Shown: piece by piece, positions 32,048 to 34,001 of the stretch
Layout: each line of letters opens with the position of its first letter
How positions within the stretch are numbered: position 1 is the stretch's first letter
Source: a virus
Reading direction: 5' to 3' (one strand)
DNA length: 34,001 bases
Virus record (IMG/VR): IMGVR_UViG_3300031841_001540
Span: 1-34,001 of that record
Translations under genes and position numbers: made by a program
The notes under the pieces: generated by a model
Seen by the model: only the letters and a program-made list of their open reading frames with translations
Told to the model about the DNA's origin: nothing
Databases searched by the model: none

Positions 32048-32702
32048 TTTTTAACCAATCCCTTGCAAGTGTTGATGATTGTATGATGTTAAATGTGTTA
32101 CTACTGCCATCTAAATCCATATAAAAATATGCTGAATCAGACGATGTAGTACCTGCATAACCACTTCCAGTAAAGTTTAACGTGTTAGAGCTGCCATTTA
32201 TATCTACAAAATTTATAGCATTAGCATAATCAATATCAATATCAAATACGTTAGAGCCACCTAAAATAGTGTAATCTAAATCAAGATAAGATGAGTCTGC
32301 ATCTTCAGCTATTTTAATGTCAAATTCGTTACTGCTACCTGTAACATCAATCATTAAATTCACATAATCTGCACTAATTAGTCCTGTGCTGTTTAGCAAA
32401 ATATCCATAATATTGCTATCACCATCAAACTCAAAAAATCCAGTAAAGTTATCGCCGTCAATAGCATCTGACCTAAATATGTTACTAGCACCTATTTGGT
32501 TTATATCAAGTGTCATTGAGACACCATCAAGGTCAAGTGCGGTCATAGTCCCAGATATTGCAGAGGTACCACCAATAAGGTTTGAGCTGCCCAGTTGTTC
32601 TATGTCTATAGATGCAGAATTACCGCTTTGGTCTACATAGATTTCGTTATCTGCTAATGCTAATACAGAAACAAACAAGGCTAGATTAATTATTTTCTTC
32701 AT
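31977..32702 (-). CDS. Secreted curlin-like repeat protein (241 aa)
   Basis: A probable substrate of the phage CsgG channel. A signal peptide (residues 1-17, ending ALA) is followed by IYVDQSGNSASIDIEQLGSS, continuing to Asn41, which matches the CsgA/CsgB repeat pattern with Gln, Gly and Asn at the right places, and LDINQIGASNIF. At least six further units of a looser hydrophobic-x-hydrophobic-x-GSSN-x-F-x-I type follow, spaced 22-33 residues (Asn at 41, 74, 97, 125, 151, 173, 202, 227). It is very acidic and ends in Cys. A beta-solenoid or amyloid fibre fold is expected. It overlaps csgG by 17 bases. Confidence 0.75.
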   Translation of the reverse strand: MKKIINLALFVSVLALADNEIYVDQSGNSASIDIEQLGSSNLIGGTSAISGTMTALDLDGVSMTLDINQIGASNIFRSDAIDGDNFTGFFEFDGDSNIMDILLNSTGLISADYVNLMIDVTGSSNEFDIKIAEDADSSYLDLDYTILGGSNVFDIDIDYANAINFVDINGSSNTLNFTGSGYAGTTSSDSAYFYMDLDGSSNTFNIIQSSTLARDWLKIESTTSNSNICITQNDGGTTTGC

Positions 32703-33504
32703 ATTTCCAATACCCTTTATCGTAACCGATAATAATAAGTTCTAATACAGCACCTTCTATAGCTTTCATTAAAGCTATTGTGGTGCTTTCGTTTCGTGAA
32801 ACACCAAATTCTACTTCTACCAACTCTGTTCCCATTTCTATAAATTTAAACAAGTCTTGAGACTGTCCGTAGCTTAGTATTGTTTTACTTGACAAAACTT
32901 CTACTAAAATTTCACCTGTGGCAACAGAAACCATCCTTAGGCTGACAGTAATTGTATCTTCACGATATTGTACGCTTGACCCAATGCCTAGGTATCTTGC
33001 ACCTGCACCACCTGTTATTAAGTTACTATCATACGACACAACAGCACCTTCGAGCAACACGCCTGCAAAGAGCAAGGGCATAATAGTTTTTTTATCTTCT
33101 AATTCTTCTCTAGTGCTACGAATTATCTGTCTTTCTTTTACAAGATTATCAAGACCGACCCTCTCAACCACTCTAAAAAAATTGCCGTTGCTTGCATGTT
33201 TTAAGGCTCGTATAAGTAAATTGCTTGGTGCTTGAGTAAGGGCTGTAGAGAACAAAGCAAACTCGCTATTACTTTTACGCTGCCCTGTTTGGTCTGTAAA
33301 TGCAGTAGGATAGACAGCTACTACAGGCATAGTTTTTGGAGGCGTAATATTTAGAAGCTCTTGCGATTGTAACGAATAAATACTAGGCTTGTCTTTGTTT
33401 TTGTGTTCGTATCTTATTTGTTTCGTGTCTTGTATGACACTATTGATAGAACAGCTAGAAAGTAAAAGAACCAATAGGTAAGGTAATTTCTGTAATATTG
33501 CCAT
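32686..33504 (-). CDS. csgG: CsgG, curli outer-membrane secretion channel
   Basis: A lipoprotein that should form the nonameric outer-membrane curli pore. Numbered from the first ATG at 33510 (ATG at 33504 is M3 and equally possible), the signal peptide ends in LLLSSC with Cys20 for lipidation. Conserved CsgG blocks are clear: DQTGQRK (73-79), FSTALTQ (87-93), FRVVERVGLDNLVKERQIIR (112-131), VVSYDSNLITGGAGARYLGI (157-176), SLRMVSVATGEIL (190-202) and SSKTILSY (207-214). Length (274) is close to E. coli CsgG (277). The constriction loop differs: Phe87 is kept but the neighbouring Asn and the Tyr appear replaced. It overlaps csgF. Confidence 0.95.
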   Translation of the reverse strand: MAILQKLPYLLVLLLSSCSINSVIQDTKQIRYEHKNKDKPSIYSLQSQELLNITPPKTMPVVAVYPTAFTDQTGQRKSNSEFALFSTALTQAPSNLLIRALKHASNGNFFRVVERVGLDNLVKERQIIRSTREELEDKKTIMPLLFAGVLLEGAVVSYDSNLITGGAGARYLGIGSSVQYREDTITVSLRMVSVATGEILVEVLSSKTILSYGQSQDLFKFIEMGTELVEVEFGVSRNESTTIALMKAIEGAVLELIIIGYDKGYWKYEENN

Positions 33505-33967
33505 CTGCATCAGTTATTTTAAGTGTAATAAATTGTCCATCAGATGTATATTCTATAGTATTACCTTCAAGTTCTATAGTGCCTTCGGTTTGTGGAGTTT
33601 CACCAAAAAGATTATCTACTAGCTGTCGCGATAGCTGTGCGTAAATTCTTGACTCTAAATTTTTAAGAAACCTTGCAAGTGTGGTATTTTCTTTATCTCT
33701 TTCTATTTGTTCCTGTAAAGCTTTTAATTCTTCTTTTATAGTCATCTTTCTTGTGTGCTGTTGGTTTTCAATAGTCAGATAATGTGAACTTGTATTGATA
33801 CCACTAAAAGATGGTGATTTGAATTTATGAACTATTTGGTCGGCTTTGATGTTTTGCACGAAAACACCAATAATTAAAATTATGCCAATGAGCATTATTG
33901 ACCATAGCAATTTATCTTTTTCAAGCTGTTCTTTTTCTAATTGTTTTTTAGTCTTTCCTTTGGTCAT
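33455..33967 (-). CDS. csgF: CsgF, curli assembly factor
   Basis: Partner of CsgG. Numbered from the ATG at 33967: a long charged N-region (Lys/Glu, residues 1-20), a hydrophobic segment (21-39) and likely cleavage after NIKA, giving mature DQIVHKFKSPSFSG. This matches the E. coli CsgF N-terminus that inserts in the CsgG pore (F-x-x-P-x-F-x-G). The C-terminal FLKNLESRIYAQLSRQLVDN and the beta domain with TIEYTSDGQFITLKITDADG also match. The track frame extends to a TTG at 33985 but the ATG is preferred. Residues 75-95 form a charged helical insert. It overlaps csgG by about 50 bases. Confidence 0.88.
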   Translation of the reverse strand: MTKGKTKKQLEKEQLEKDKLLWSIMLIGIILIIGVFVQNIKADQIVHKFKSPSFSGINTSSHYLTIENQQHTRKMTIKEELKALQEQIERDKENTTLARFLKNLESRIYAQLSRQLVDNLFGETPQTEGTIELEGNTIEYTSDGQFITLKITDADGNITEITLPIGSFTF

Positions 33968-34001
33968 CTCTATCCGCCTTAGCAATTTTATTGCTATCTA
34001 T
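33948..34001 (-). CDS. C-terminal end of an upstream gene (partial)
   Basis: The minus strand enters the window in an open frame that reads IDSNKIAKADRDDQRKD and stops at TAA 33948-33950, overlapping the start of csgF by 20 bases. The overlap fits the style of this cassette, so a real upstream gene is likely. Seventeen residues are too few to identify it; a CsgE or other curli gene cannot be tested from here. Confidence 0.4.
   Translation of the reverse strand: MDSNKIAKADRDDQRKD

Noticed and set aside
26147-34001. Curli and cyclase region as bacterial host DNA joined to a phage contig
   Set aside because: Strand, overlap style and gene density are the same as in the virion genes, and the block runs without a break into the phage holin, spanins and lysozyme. 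A chimera cannot be fully excluded without read data.

Overview
The window is a fragment of a tailed phage (Caudoviricetes) genome that infects a Gram-negative host. It is AT-rich and almost every gene lies on the minus strand, so transcription runs from base 34001 towards base 1. Genes are packed end to end with TAATG or ATGA stop/start overlaps, and there is no gene-free stretch longer than about 150 bases. The mix of small basic proteins, adaptor and decoration proteins resembles uncultured pelagic marine phages; that assignment is from memory of such families, not a search. There is a portal, P22 gp4-like and gp10-like tail genes, and no tail tube, sheath or classical tape-measure gene, so a short-tailed (podovirus-like) particle is most likely. 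No DNA replication genes, integrase, tRNA, CRISPR or small terminase are recognised here, so the genome continues beyond the window.

Layout in order of transcription. (1) 34001-30950: a curli-like cassette: CsgF, CsgG, a secreted protein with curlin-like repeats, and a FecR-domain protein, joined by overlaps of 17-71 bases. (2) 30891-27497: an orphan C5-cytosine DNA methyltransferase with its own promoter, then a membrane CHASE2-class III nucleotide cyclase. (3) 27491-26147: the lysis cassette: probable holin, inner-membrane spanin, embedded outer-membrane spanin and GH24 lysozyme. (4) 26049-17679: packaging and head: large terminase, portal, small basic proteins, a GroES-like protein, scaffold-like protein, head protein and major capsid protein, closed by an intrinsic terminator. 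(5) 17527-8202: decoration, connector and tail genes, including a set of very small basic proteins, a gp4-like adaptor, a T7 gp11-like adaptor, a large gp10-like tail protein and a 2-oxoglutarate oxygenase. (6) 8160-1518: four large proteins likely to be internal/ejected virion proteins. (7) 1363-1521: the only plus-strand gene, a 52-residue ribbon-helix-helix protein, divergent from a small SAM methyltransferase (735-1304) that is followed by small unknown genes.

The outstanding feature is region 34001-27497. CsgG is an outer-membrane export channel, CsgF its partner, and the next gene is a plausible amyloid-type substrate. The same block holds a periplasmic FecR-domain protein and an inner-membrane cyclase with a periplasmic CHASE2 sensor. 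Together they could form a phage-encoded trans-envelope secretion and signalling device, placed directly before the lysis genes. Function is inference; the family assignments of CsgG, CsgF, FecR and the cyclase domain rest on clear sequence motifs.
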